From the NCBI RefSeq assembly GCF_015221875.1, contig NZ_JACYGY010000001.1:2418001-2482000 (forward strand): a DNA stretch of 64,000 nucleotides. The letters run 5' to 3'. The notes beneath the pieces were generated by a model that searched no databases, was not told the DNA's origin, and was given only the letters and a program-made list of their open reading frames with translations. This stretch comes from Dyadobacter subterraneus (GTDB lineage Bacteria > Bacteroidota > Bacteroidia > Cytophagales > Spirosomataceae). The translations under genes were made by a program, and so were the position numbers. This document shows, one piece after another, positions 1-8,608 of the stretch (position 1 is the first letter of the stretch; each line of letters starts with the position of its first letter).

Positions 1-2
1 GT

Positions 3-1373
3 GAAATCAATCATGCCGACCCGCTCTCGATTCAAAATAAATGGATGACAGATTTGGTCTGGCTGGATTATAAGGAAAGTCTGATCGAAGTAGAGTGGCT
101 TGGCGAGAAAGCCAGTTCTCTAAGCAAATTGGGTGATATCTCTTTCAACAATAAAGATGACGCGAAATATTTTTTAAGAAATGGAAATTACCTGCCTGGT
201 CTGATCACTGCTTTAACAAAAAGCGCGTCGAAAGCGGATGAATTTGCCAGAATAATTGAAGATGAATTTGACTCGGAAAAGCGTTATTTACGGATTCTCT
301 ACAAGTTGAATCCCCGTTTGCCGTTTCGGTTTGAAGATGAATTATATACCGAAGTTTCAGTTTTACTACAAAGTGCCTGCGAAACTCCAAGGGGATATCA
401 GGCTTTACTGGAATCTTACCGAAAAGGGATACTTCAGATCTGGATCCAGGAAGCTGATCCCGTAGCAGCTTTAAATCTTTCTGCGCAATATGATCTTAAC
501 AGCTTTCTGAGATTTATATATAAAACAGATTCTACGCTTCCATTTTTTGTTGAAAATCATCGTTTCTTAACGCCTGACGCATTGGCGGATTATGCAAAAA
601 AAGATTTTTCAATCTGGCTTGCTGTTGCAGAATCCATGGCTGCTAAAAATATTCATGAATGGTTTATTGGTATTGGTAAGCAGGACTGGAATGATCAGAT
701 AACAGATAGTTACGCATTTCTTTCGCATGCCGGATATTACACCGAACCGGAAATAAGGCTTGCGATGGTTCAAGCGTTATTTCACATTATCAACCTGCTT
801 TCCGATAAGCCAAGACTCGCAATTGATCAGCAAAAAGTACAGCTTTTGTCCGTAAATGGGGGTGTTGTCTTAAACCATCGTATCAATATCAGGTTGATAA
901 ATCAGGGCTATGTAAAAGTAAAACTGTACTTCAAATTCATAAAAGACGGAATTTCGCTGAGTAAGGACATTCTGGAATTTAACAATCTGGAAGGAAAGGT
1001 GAGTGAAAACATTGACATCATTATTGATACTTTTTTACTTCAAAAAGATCAGCTTTATAATCTGGAACTGGTGGTTTCCTCGGTTTATGAAGACATTGTC
1101 ATACCGGTTGAAATAAAAGTTATTTTCCCGAAGAAAGCCTATATCACCAAGCTTGTGCTATACGGTTTTATAACCGCATGTTACTTCGGCGGTTTAAGAT
1201 TTCTGCTTGGGATTTTTATAGATTATAACGGTTGGCTGGTGCATAATCCGAAAATTGGAAGACCGGATGATGTGATCGGCAATTCGCCGCTGTGGTCCTT
1301 TTTCGTATTTGCTATGTTTATTTTGGGAGGTATATTTTCTTTCAGTCTGGTTAAAAAATACGAGAAGATATGA
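3..1373 (+). CDS. Unknown protein with C-terminal membrane helices, 5' end outside window
   Basis: The reading frame is open to the left edge, so the true start lies outside the window; the first in-window ATG is at 43-45. I do not recognise the family. The visible part (about 457 residues) has a soluble region with what looks like an internal repeat of about 90-100 residues: the block LYKLNPRLPF followed by a helical stretch ending in an aromatic/IW motif recurs as IYKTDSTLPF about 100 residues later. A beta-rich segment follows (about residues 270-370 of the in-window ATG count). Two hydrophobic helices close the protein (near TKLVLYGFITACYFGGLRFL and LWSFFVFAMFILGGIFSFSL), then a short basic tail. 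It overlaps the next gene by four bases (ATGA), so the two are probably cotranscribed and translationally coupled. Function unknown. Confidence 0.75.
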   Translation, partial: EINHADPLSIQNKWMTDLVWLDYKESLIEVEWLGEKASSLSKLGDISFNNKDDAKYFLRNGNYLPGLITALTKSASKADEFARIIEDEFDSEKRYLRILYKLNPRLPFRFEDELYTEVSVLLQSACETPRGYQALLESYRKGILQIWIQEADPVAALNLSAQYDLNSFLRFIYKTDSTLPFFVENHRFLTPDALADYAKKDFSIWLAVAESMAAKNIHEWFIGIGKQDWNDQITDSYAFLSHAGYYTEPEIRLAMVQALFHIINLLSDKPRLAIDQQKVQLLSVNGGVVLNHRINIRLINQGYVKVKLYFKFIKDGISLSKDILEFNNLEGKVSENIDIIIDTFLLQKDQLYNLELVVSSVYEDIVIPVEIKVIFPKKAYITKLVLYGFITACYFGGLRFLLGIFIDYNGWLVHNPKIGRPDDVIGNSPLWSFFVFAMFILGGIFSFSLVKKYEKI

Positions 1374-2020
1374 AAGATGGAAAATCAGTATTTGTTGTAT
1401 TGGCGCTGACTGTTTTTGTAGTCTACGTGATGCGCAATTTTCTGGGTAAGCTAAGCGCTTTTTTCTTTGTTCCAATCGATAACCTGTTGTTCATCTCGCA
1501 CAGTATTCCTCCTTTTTTAATGTGGATGGTTTTGGGGTTACTAATCGGACTTATCTACGGTTCTTTCGTTTCGATTAAAAAATTTAAGCTTGATTATAAG
1601 CTACTTGTGTATCCGGGTTTGGCTTTGCTCATTGGTGTTAGCTTGATTTTACTGGCGTCATTTGTTGTCAAAAAAGTTAAAGGTGGGAATGAGTCGGATA
1701 GTATCAGCGTGGAGACTGAGGATAAAGGAAACCGCAGGTTCTTGACCGCTGCTAACCGGGCTAAATTGAATAAAATATTGGAAAAAGGTATACAGGCTGT
1801 GGAGAATGAAAGGTATGAAACCGCTGAGGAGCTTTTTATTAAAGCGGCATCTATCGGAAAAGGTGATTCACGACTGGACAGTCTGGCCAAGGTTTATATC
1901 AATATCGGACATGACAAATGCACACTTTTTAAACGAGATTCCCAACTCAAATACATACCTAACTATTACTATAAGTACGCAGCTGCCCTCACAAACAGGC
2001 CTCAGGAAGTTTGTAAATGA
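1370..2020 (+). CDS. Unknown membrane protein with TPR-like C-terminal region
   Basis: A 216-residue protein whose start overlaps the stop of the preceding gene (ATGA), suggesting coupled translation. The first half contains three hydrophobic segments (roughly residues 6-30, 43-65 and 78-98). The rest is soluble, beginning with an acidic linker, and holds a helical stretch with the pattern of a tetratricopeptide repeat (KGIQAVENERYETAEELFIK, then a SRLDSLAKVYINIG helix). TPR-like repeats usually mediate protein contacts, so it may be a membrane scaffold partner of the upstream protein; this is inference from context only. No signal for a specific function is visible. Confidence 0.7.
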   Translation: MKDGKSVFVVLALTVFVVYVMRNFLGKLSAFFFVPIDNLLFISHSIPPFLMWMVLGLLIGLIYGSFVSIKKFKLDYKLLVYPGLALLIGVSLILLASFVVKKVKGGNESDSISVETEDKGNRRFLTAANRAKLNKILEKGIQAVENERYETAEELFIKAASIGKGDSRLDSLAKVYINIGHDKCTLFKRDSQLKYIPNYYYKYAAALTNRPQEVCK

Positions 2021-2154
2021 AATTTGCCATCTGTTTATTTTTTAAATTATAGTAAACAAATAGCATTCAAATTTTCAAATTTGTTACTTCTAACTAGTTA
2101 ATTTCCAGAGATAAACACATAATTTCATATTAAATAAGGTCAACTATAAATTAT

Positions 2155-2839
2155 GTGGTTAGGAAACATCTTCTACTTTTAATATCTGTTTTTTCGGCTC
2201 TGACTGGTTTTTCACAAGAAATTACTTCCTGCGGTTTTAGCTCAGTCCAACAGAGAAAATTGTTACATAATAAAAATTATAAGTCCGGTTTAACTGATAG
2301 TGAGTCAAGGCTGAATAACTATTTAAAATCAGGAAATTCGTTAAGAACGGCTGCAACTGTCTACACACTTCCGGTAGTTTTTCATGTGGTAACAAATGGA
2401 GGTGTGATTGGAGCTGCTGATAATCCTTCGGATGCAAATATACTTGCAACGCTAAAACTGCTTAATGATACGTGGAGCAAAAATCGTATTTCCTACGGCG
2501 GAGCTGATTTGCAGATCCAGTTTGCGCTTGCCCAGCGATCATTAACCTGTGGAAGTACAAATGGGATTAACAGGGTGAACGGAAGTGTTGTTCAGTGGGA
2601 ATCCAAAAGTAAATGTTTTTCCCAATCCGGCGGTCAATAACCAATTCTTTTTGCAAACTCCAATCACCACAAAAGTGAAAGTTTACAACATGATCGGACA
2701 GGAAATTTTATGTGAAACGGCCAGCGAAAATGCAGCGCTTGTAAAAGTTACGGCAAAGCAAAAACTGGTTTCCGCAATTTATCTGGTCAAGCTGACCGGC
2801 GGCGGAATTGCAAGATCGATTCGTCTGGTAATTCCGTGA
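2155..2839 (+). pseudogene. Remnant of a secreted M43-like metalloprotease with T9SS sorting domain
   Basis: The first part (GTG at 2155 to about 2584) encodes a signal peptide (residues 1-20, ending FSQ) and a propeptide-like region with VVFHVVTNGG and a segment ending NGINRVNGSV. This resembles the region before the catalytic domain of cytophagalysin-type (M43, pappalysin-like) proteases of Bacteroidota. The HExxH zinc motif and the rest of the catalytic domain are absent. From about 2585 the sequence continues in another frame as a complete T9SS type A C-terminal sorting domain (NVFPNPAVNNQF, YNMIGQEI, ending SIRLVIP, stop 2839). The two ends therefore belong to one gene from which a large internal part was lost with a frame change. 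A 161-residue product (stop 2640) could still be made, but without catalytic residues or an in-frame secretion signal. The family assignment of the first part is moderately sure; the T9SS tail is clear. Confidence 0.7.
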
Positions 2840-2868
2840 TCAGTAATGATTTTGACAAAATACTTTTA

Positions 2869-3714
2869 TCAATTTGATAGTAAAAATGAATCACCAGCAG
2901 TAAAAATACTAAACTGCAAATCTTTCATTTTGATCAATCCCTGTTCTGTAACTTTCAATTCCAAAGGACGTTTCATGACAATAACCTGACTTTGCCCAAC
3001 AACTTTAACATGATTACCAGTTACACTAATCGCAGTTGATTCGTCAATGCCAATGCAAGTAAGCTCCGGATATTTGGCAATAGCCGAAAGCAGACGGTTA
3101 TAGCGGCTTCTGACTACAAAATGCTGATCAATGATCGCGTTGGTCAGAAGACCCAGGCCGGGTTTTATATCAAGGTTTTTATCTTGAAGTTTTCTGAATG
3201 TGGATTTTAATGTGGTATCTCCAACGAGCTCATTTCCGGTAATCATTAGTTTGCTCATCACAGCCGCACCAGCGCTGCTTCCGGCGATAGTCGCGCCTTT
3301 TTGATAAGCTTTATGAATGGCAGCATAAACGGGCGTGTTCAAAACAATTTTCATAAACCGCTCTTGATCACCGCCGCTGATGAAGATCAATTTGGCCTTT
3401 TCCAATGAATCAAGCCACTTTTTATTGTTCACGTCAGCTGCTTTAAAATTCAGGTTTGCGATAACATTTTTACAGACCGGTCTCATATCCTGATTGAAGT
3501 AATAAAAAGCAGTATCGGCATTGAGTCCTGACATAGGTAACAGCATTACATAATCCGCAGGCTTTAAACGGGAGGTGGCGACCATTTCCTGCATTAATGA
3601 TGCAGGCCGGTCGCCACCTCCTATGATAAATAGATTTCCTTTTGCCACTTGCGCAAAACCCACGCCGGAAAAGAATGTCAATATTGAAAATAATGCCGTC
3701 AGAAGATGTTTCAT
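2869..3714 (-). CDS. Cyanophycinase-like serine peptidase (family S51), secreted
   Basis: About 281 residues from the ATG at 3714, chosen over the ATG five codons upstream because it gives a clean signal peptide (MKHLLTALFSILTFFSGVGFAQ). Family S51 peptidases use a serine in a GxSAGA nucleophile elbow; here the motif is AGSSAGAAVM. The preceding FISGGDQERFM segment and the NAIIDQHFVVRSRYNRL segment (with the His expected in the active site) are also typical of cyanophycinases. These enzymes hydrolyse cyanophycin, a poly-aspartate with arginine side groups, to beta-Asp-Arg dipeptides. In heterotrophs with a signal peptide it would act outside the cytoplasm on foreign polymer or other isoaspartyl peptides. 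It converges with the protease remnant (29 bp apart) and lies downstream of a LolA-like gene on the same strand. Confidence 0.85.
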   Translation of the reverse strand: MKHLLTALFSILTFFSGVGFAQVAKGNLFIIGGGDRPASLMQEMVATSRLKPADYVMLLPMSGLNADTAFYYFNQDMRPVCKNVIANLNFKAADVNNKKWLDSLEKAKLIFISGGDQERFMKIVLNTPVYAAIHKAYQKGATIAGSSAGAAVMSKLMITGNELVGDTTLKSTFRKLQDKNLDIKPGLGLLTNAIIDQHFVVRSRYNRLLSAIAKYPELTCIGIDESTAISVTGNHVKVVGQSQVIVMKRPLELKVTEQGLIKMKDLQFSIFTAGDSFLLSN

Positions 3715-3750
3715 GCCTAAATATAGCATAAAACCTGATTTATCGGTCGG

Positions 3751-4464
3751 CTATTTTGTTGGTCTTTTGAAAATTGAGTCATCAACTTTTCCATTGATAA
3801 TAACTTTGTTGGTCACGAAAGTTATATTTCCCTGAGGACTTGCAATATCCATCGCGTTCGGGAATTTTACACCTTCAATTTCCTTGTAATCAGAAAAGTC
3901 GATCTCGCCATCCTGACCATTCATATTTGCCTTGATTTTGGTAAGCAAATAAGTAGTTGCATCAAGATATTCATCAATTGTCTGACCTTCTTTTGTGGTC
4001 AATTTTAAATGATAAACGTCTTTTTTGTCAATTTTTTCTTTTCCAACCAGGTCAACTTTATTTCCTTTTTCTTTGTAATTAACCAGGCCGCCGAAAGGAT
4101 CAAGCTGTCCAACCTGCTGCTTCACCTGATCTGCCGGCATATCTTCCGGTTCTCCGGTACCGCCCATCATAGTCGGACGGATCATCCAGCCGGTTGTTCC
4201 ATCCACAACCTGCACCATGGAATTTCCCATTACGGTAGATTCACTGCGCATGGATTTTCCAACTACAATCGTTGTTTTACTAGGAATTTCCATTCCCTGC
4301 ACCGAAAGCGAACGCTCGGTGATTACGTTATTAACCGCTTTGATTTTGTCCAGTCCGCCGAGGGCAGAAACATGTTTGTCGACGATTTCATCTACCGTCT
4401 GGCCAAAGGAATTTGCAGAGATCAAAGCAGCAACAACCGCTACAAAAAGTCTGTTTGTTTTCAT
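3751..4464 (-). CDS. Periplasmic LolA-like (outer-membrane lipoprotein-sorting family) protein
   Basis: A 237-residue protein with a signal peptide (residues 1-21, ANSFGQ). The mature part has the pattern of the LolA/LppX-like fold: VDEIVDKHVSALGGLDKIKA at the N-terminus, then alternating beta strands (ITERSLSVQGMEIP, TIVVGKSMRSEST, DGTTGWMIRP), DYKEIEGVKFPNAMDI and a final VTNKVIINGKVDDSIFKRP. Proteins of this kind are common beside TonB-dependent receptors and peptidases in Bacteroidota. The fold binds lipids or lipoproteins, but the ligand here is unknown. The gene lies 56 bp downstream of the TonB receptor gene on the same strand and 36 bp before the cyanophycinase gene, so the three could be cotranscribed, possibly with an internal promoter (4508-4515). 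Confidence 0.75.
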   Translation of the reverse strand: MKTNRLFVAVVAALISANSFGQTVDEIVDKHVSALGGLDKIKAVNNVITERSLSVQGMEIPSKTTIVVGKSMRSESTVMGNSMVQVVDGTTGWMIRPTMMGGTGEPEDMPADQVKQQVGQLDPFGGLVNYKEKGNKVDLVGKEKIDKKDVYHLKLTTKEGQTIDEYLDATTYLLTKIKANMNGQDGEIDFSDYKEIEGVKFPNAMDIASPQGNITFVTNKVIINGKVDDSIFKRPTK

Positions 4465-4507
4465 TGTGAAGTTGATTTAAGTATAGATTAGTTTGTTAAT
4501 TGGGTTC

Positions 4508-4515
4508 CAAAGTTA
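4508..4515 (-). promoter_or_regulatory. Candidate -7 box for the LolA-like gene
   Basis: On the minus strand the spacer between the TonB receptor and LolA-like genes reads TAACTTTG, a perfect match to the Bacteroidota -7 consensus TAnnTTTG. The start codon is 44 bases downstream. No convincing -33 TTTG box is seen at the usual distance, so this is a weak call. Confidence 0.3.
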
Positions 4516-4520
4516 TAAGA

Positions 4521-7079
4521 TTATTTCGGTGTGCCACCGCCTGGTGCACCTCCGCCAGATTGCGTTTGTCCGCCGCCTTCACTTTTTACGTCATCATTAT
4601 TTACAGATTTCGCTTTTCTCTTCGGTGCGTCCATGGTCATTTTACCAATTTTGTAACTGAAAGTCAGGCGGATACCACGGTTGTAAAGATGCACGTCATT
4701 GACCTGGTTGAACAGATCAGAGTTAAGTTCGGTATGGATCGTGTATCTTTTGGCCAGGAAATTTTCAGCAGCAAGTCCCAAACTTCCTTTTTTGTTTTTG
4801 AAATCCTTTTTCACACCCACCGTGTAAAATCCAAAACCACCTTGTTTTCCTTGCAACTGGATCGTATTTCCCTGCATAAAACCAAAAGCCTGGGCTCCCC
4901 AGCCATTTTTGAAAGTTGCCTGAGAGAAAATACCGCCGCTGATATTCATACCTGAGTTAGAAATTTCCCGCGAAAGGCCATCTCTTCCGGCCGTTTGACC
5001 GGTCAGTGTGGAGTAAAATGCGTTCGTGAAAAGTCCGACGTTTATTTTTGTTGTCGCCGCCAAATTTGCAAAAAGGTTGACCCCGTAAGCATGCTGCTTT
5101 CCAACATTTTCATAAGTTGTAACCACAGCACCCGAAATAGAATCCGACGGCTGGCGAACCTGAGAAATTGCATTGTTGGTAATCCGGCCAAAAAATGTCG
5201 CATTTACGAAGGTCTTTTTGATGTTTTTACTTACTCCAACCTCAAAGTTATTGGTAAGTTCCGGACGCAGTTTCGGGTTTCCTATCGTAATGTTCTGCGG
5301 GTTGGAAGCATTGTAGTTAGGATTTAATTGTTGTAATCCCGGACGCTGGATACGACGGTTATAACCCAGTTTCAATGTTGCCCCTTTAATTGTTTTCGAA
5401 GCATTAACACTTGGAACCAACACACCATAATTTCCTACACCAAGCGATCCGCCATCTTTCGTACTGGCATCAATAAAAGTATGCTCATAACGAAGACCTC
5501 CTTTGAAAGTGTAGCGCTTTTTGGTAGTATAAGTATAGGAAGAATATCCTGCGGCAATGTTTTGGTGATATAAAAGATCTCCGGCTGGCTGATCCTTGTC
5601 AGTTTCATATTCACCGGTTGGCGATGCAAGCAGATAACTATAACCACTCGTTACTTTTCTGAAAATCCCTTTTCCACCAAATTCAAGCAACTGGTTTTTC
5701 TTGATTGGCGTCTGATAATCCGTTTGCAAAGTAAATTCTTCGTTGATGCTCTTGTTCAGGTTGCGCTGGCGACTTGCGACTTCGCTGTTGCCGTTCAAAA
5801 TATCCGCATCAAAATTGTTAGTCAGATTATTGCGACTGTAAAGTGTCGAAACGCTCCATTCCTGCTGTGGTTTGAAAGTGTGCAGATAATCAATATTTGC
5901 ATCAACTGTTCCGGAAAGGTTTTTGGTATCAACGTTTCTGCCTGATGTTGAAGTCGGGCTTCCGGTTTTGATAAGATTTGTAATCAGATCCTGCTGGCTT
6001 AACATATTTCTTACGCCATAACGCACACCGGCTGTAATACTTTGGTTTTTAGCAAGGTCATAATCAAATCCTAAATTATATTGGCCAAATAGTCCTTTGC
6101 TTGATCCTGAACCTTTTTGATCTGTTATCGTTGTAACATCGTCAACAATGCTTGTCTGATAAAGCGATGTTGTCGTTTTCGTATTATAATTTCCACGACC
6201 AAAACCTCCGAGGCTGAAACCTGCTTTTCCTTTACGGTAACTTCCGTTCAAAGAAAGCATCGATCCACGGTTACCAACGCCTGAATCAACATTCAGGTTT
6301 AATCCCTGCAAACTGTTCTTTTTGGTAATGATGTTGATGATACCACCCGAACCTTCGGCATCATATTTCGACGATGGGCTTGTAATAACTTCCACCGTTT
6401 TGATCTGATCCGCCGGAATTTGCTTTAATGCATCCGCAACGCTGCTGGCAATGATCGTACTTGGTTTGTTGTTAATAAGAACCCTGATGTTCTGGCTTCC
6501 GCGGAGAGAAACGTTTCCATCAAGGTCAACTGTCAGAAGAGGTACTTTACGCAATATATCTGTCGCATCACCACCTTTGGCAGCAATATCTTTTTCTGCG
6601 TTATAAACCAGTCTGTCCACTTTTTCTTCGATTAAAGCGGCTTGTCCGGTAACGGTAACTTCTTCCAGCGTTTTGGTGTTGGAGGCAAGTTTTATTGTAC
6701 CAAGATCCAGTTCCTGTCCTTTGGCAAGTTTAATATTGTCAATGGTTTTGTTTCCATAACCGATGAAAGAAATCAGGATTTTGAAATCGCCGTTAACGAT
6801 TTTGGTTAAGGAAAATTTACCTTTTTCGTCAGCAACAGTTCCGTCGATGGCTTGCCCGGTAGCTTTGTTGTAAAGGGCGATACTGGCAAATTCAACTCCT
6901 TTGGCAGAAGCAGAATCCAGAATTGTACCGCTTAATTTGGCAGATCCTTTTGGAGTCTGGTCGCCCGCAGTACCTGGAAGTGGTTTGGGTGCTGCTGCGC
7001 CACCCGTAGGAAACTGGGCAAAGGAAGGCGAAGCAAGAGCGGCCAGAAGAATAATAATAGTCAGGAGAAATTTAGACAT
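4521..7079 (-). CDS. TonB-dependent receptor / outer membrane beta-barrel family protein
   Basis: About 852 residues from the ATG at 7079, chosen because it starts a signal peptide (MSKFLLTIIILLAALASPSFA); two ATGs just upstream are less likely. The order is: a Gly/Pro-rich linker, a carboxypeptidase-regulatory-like beta domain (about 45-125: AKLSGTILDSASAKGVEFAS ... SFIGYGNKTI), a plug domain (about 135-250: DILRKVPLLTVDLDGNVSLR, then SSKYDAEGSGGIINIITKK), and a beta-barrel with many aromatic-ending strands to a barrel end near RLTFSYKIGKM. A short basic then Gly-rich tail follows, which is unusual since most barrels end in an aromatic residue. It belongs to the receptor-like outer-membrane barrels of Bacteroidota; no SusD partner is adjacent, so it is probably not a classic SusCD glycan importer. 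Substrate unknown; the neighbouring peptidase suggests peptides, as inference only. Confidence 0.88.
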   Translation of the reverse strand: MSKFLLTIIILLAALASPSFAQFPTGGAAAPKPLPGTAGDQTPKGSAKLSGTILDSASAKGVEFASIALYNKATGQAIDGTVADEKGKFSLTKIVNGDFKILISFIGYGNKTIDNIKLAKGQELDLGTIKLASNTKTLEEVTVTGQAALIEEKVDRLVYNAEKDIAAKGGDATDILRKVPLLTVDLDGNVSLRGSQNIRVLINNKPSTIIASSVADALKQIPADQIKTVEVITSPSSKYDAEGSGGIINIITKKNSLQGLNLNVDSGVGNRGSMLSLNGSYRKGKAGFSLGGFGRGNYNTKTTTSLYQTSIVDDVTTITDQKGSGSSKGLFGQYNLGFDYDLAKNQSITAGVRYGVRNMLSQQDLITNLIKTGSPTSTSGRNVDTKNLSGTVDANIDYLHTFKPQQEWSVSTLYSRNNLTNNFDADILNGNSEVASRQRNLNKSINEEFTLQTDYQTPIKKNQLLEFGGKGIFRKVTSGYSYLLASPTGEYETDKDQPAGDLLYHQNIAAGYSSYTYTTKKRYTFKGGLRYEHTFIDASTKDGGSLGVGNYGVLVPSVNASKTIKGATLKLGYNRRIQRPGLQQLNPNYNASNPQNITIGNPKLRPELTNNFEVGVSKNIKKTFVNATFFGRITNNAISQVRQPSDSISGAVVTTYENVGKQHAYGVNLFANLAATTKINVGLFTNAFYSTLTGQTAGRDGLSREISNSGMNISGGIFSQATFKNGWGAQAFGFMQGNTIQLQGKQGGFGFYTVGVKKDFKNKKGSLGLAAENFLAKRYTIHTELNSDLFNQVNDVHLYNRGIRLTFSYKIGKMTMDAPKRKAKSVNNDDVKSEGGGQTQSGGGAPGGGTPK

Positions 7080-7402
7080 GTTCATGTGATAAGTTTTTAA
7101 CAAATCAAAGGTGCGACAGAAACGGGTTTAACGGAAATAAAATGTGACCAATGCAGCAATTCACTGGATGGATATCACATTTTGACCGATGGGCGTTTTT
7201 TGGCTTTTTATGATTTTTAAAGGGAAATCGTAGAGATAACCTACTATTTGAGACACTGAATTGTTTTTGGAAAAGGAACTTGCTAAATTACAATTGATTG
7301 GATTTTGAGATAATAACAAAATTAAAATCGGATATTTCGAAAAATTCAAGTATAAAATTAATATTATAATTATTGCCTGACAACGCTTAACTAATTTTTT
7401 TA
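7080..7402. other. Divergent intergenic region, no gene found
   Basis: This AT-rich 323-bp stretch separates the minus-strand receptor gene from the plus-strand PLP-enzyme operon, so it must hold promoters for both. I see no clear TAnnTTTG box, no long hairpin and no SAM-riboswitch-like structure ahead of the sulfur amino acid gene. A minus-strand open frame at 7161-7469 has no recognisable protein character. Confidence 0.5.
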
Positions 7403-8608
7403 ATGAGCCAATCTGATGCCCGAAAAGGGACAAATTCTGTGTGGGGCGGAGAAACGGAGCATTTTCCAAACGGTGCCGTAACCTCCCCGATTTTTAATAG
7501 TGTAGCGTTTGCTTACCATGATCTTGACGAGTGGCACGCCGTGGCTACCGGAAAAACGGAAGGTCATATTTACAGCCGAAATACCAATCCTACGGTGCAT
7601 GTACTGGAAGAAAAAATCCGGGTTTTGGAAAGCGCCGAAGCGGCAACCTCCTTTGCAACAGGTATGGGAGCGATCAGCAATACTTTATTTTCACTGCTTG
7701 GTCCGGGAAAAAGAGTCGTCTCTCTAAAAGATACTTATGGCGGTGCAAGCCGTCTTTTTTTAGATTTTTTGCCGGCATATGGTATTAACGTAACGCTTTG
7801 TGAAACAATTAATCATGAAGAAATTGAGGCTGAAATAGCAAAAGGCTGCGATCTGGTTTATCTGGAAACGCCAACTAATCCGACACTTAAAGTTGTTGAT
7901 CTGAAAAGATTGTCCGCAGCTGCTCATAAAGTTGGTGCTATCGTCGTAGTTGATAATACCTTTGCTACACCGATCAATCAAAATCCGCTTTTGCTGGGTG
8001 CTGATCTGGTTCTTCATAGTGCTACCAAATTTCTTTGCGGACATTCGGATGCCATGGGCGGCGTTTTGTGTGGAAAGGCTGAACTGGTAAAAAAGGTGTT
8101 TTCTTTCAGAGAAATAAATGGTGCCAGTTTGCAGGCTGATCCGGCCTATATGATTGCCCGGGGAATGAAAACCCTGGAACTAAGAATTGAACGACAGAAC
8201 GCATCTGCGTTGAAGATTGCAAGATATTTGAAAGCCCATGACGCGGTTGAGGAAGTATTTTATCCAGGACTGGAAACGCACCCCGGCCATGAAATTGCAA
8301 AATCTCAGATGTCGGGTTTTGGTGGTGTGATGAGTTTTGCCTTGAAAGGAAATTATGATACTGTAAAAGCATTTTTACCAAAATTGAAACTGGTTCATTT
8401 GGCGGCAAGTCTGGGCTCTGTTAGCACCTTGGCAGGACCGCCGAGAACTACGAGTCATGTGGAATTAACAGAAGAACAACGCGCCTTACTGGGAATTCCT
8501 GAAAGTTTAATACGCTATTCTGTCGGTATTGAAAATGTTGAAGATTTGATCAATGATTTGGAACAGGCGCTGGCCGCAATTAAAACTGAACAAATGGCTG
8601 TGTTATGA
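7403..8608 (+). CDS. Cys/Met metabolism PLP-dependent enzyme (cystathionine gamma-synthase / methionine gamma-lyase type)
   Basis: A 401-residue fold-type I PLP enzyme of normal length for the family. Visible landmarks are YSRNTNPT (Tyr57 and Arg59, phosphate contacts from the partner subunit), ATGMGAIS (about 85-92), the VDNTFATP motif with the Asp that contacts the pyridine nitrogen (about 183-190), and HSATKFLCGH with the Schiff-base Lys209. The family includes cystathionine gamma-synthase, cystathionine gamma-lyase, O-acetylhomoserine sulfhydrylase and methionine gamma-lyase, and sequence reading alone does not separate them. The family acts in the cytoplasm as a tetramer. Its stop overlaps the start of the beta-lactamase-like gene (ATGA), so it heads an operon with three secreted hydrolases, an odd pairing of cytoplasmic amino acid chemistry with exported enzymes that may hint at amino acid or peptide salvage. 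Confidence 0.9.
   Translation: MSQSDARKGTNSVWGGETEHFPNGAVTSPIFNSVAFAYHDLDEWHAVATGKTEGHIYSRNTNPTVHVLEEKIRVLESAEAATSFATGMGAISNTLFSLLGPGKRVVSLKDTYGGASRLFLDFLPAYGINVTLCETINHEEIEAEIAKGCDLVYLETPTNPTLKVVDLKRLSAAAHKVGAIVVVDNTFATPINQNPLLLGADLVLHSATKFLCGHSDAMGGVLCGKAELVKKVFSFREINGASLQADPAYMIARGMKTLELRIERQNASALKIARYLKAHDAVEEVFYPGLETHPGHEIAKSQMSGFGGVMSFALKGNYDTVKAFLPKLKLVHLAASLGSVSTLAGPPRTTSHVELTEEQRALLGIPESLIRYSVGIENVEDLINDLEQALAAIKTEQMAVL

Noticed and set aside
4009-4491. 160-residue plus-strand open frame opposite the LolA-like gene
   Set aside because: Antisense shadow; the minus-strand frame has a signal peptide and family pattern, the plus-strand one does not.
7080-7402. SAM-type riboswitch ahead of the Cys/Met enzyme gene
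   Set aside because: No conserved stems or core bases of SAM riboswitches could be traced in this AT-rich stretch.
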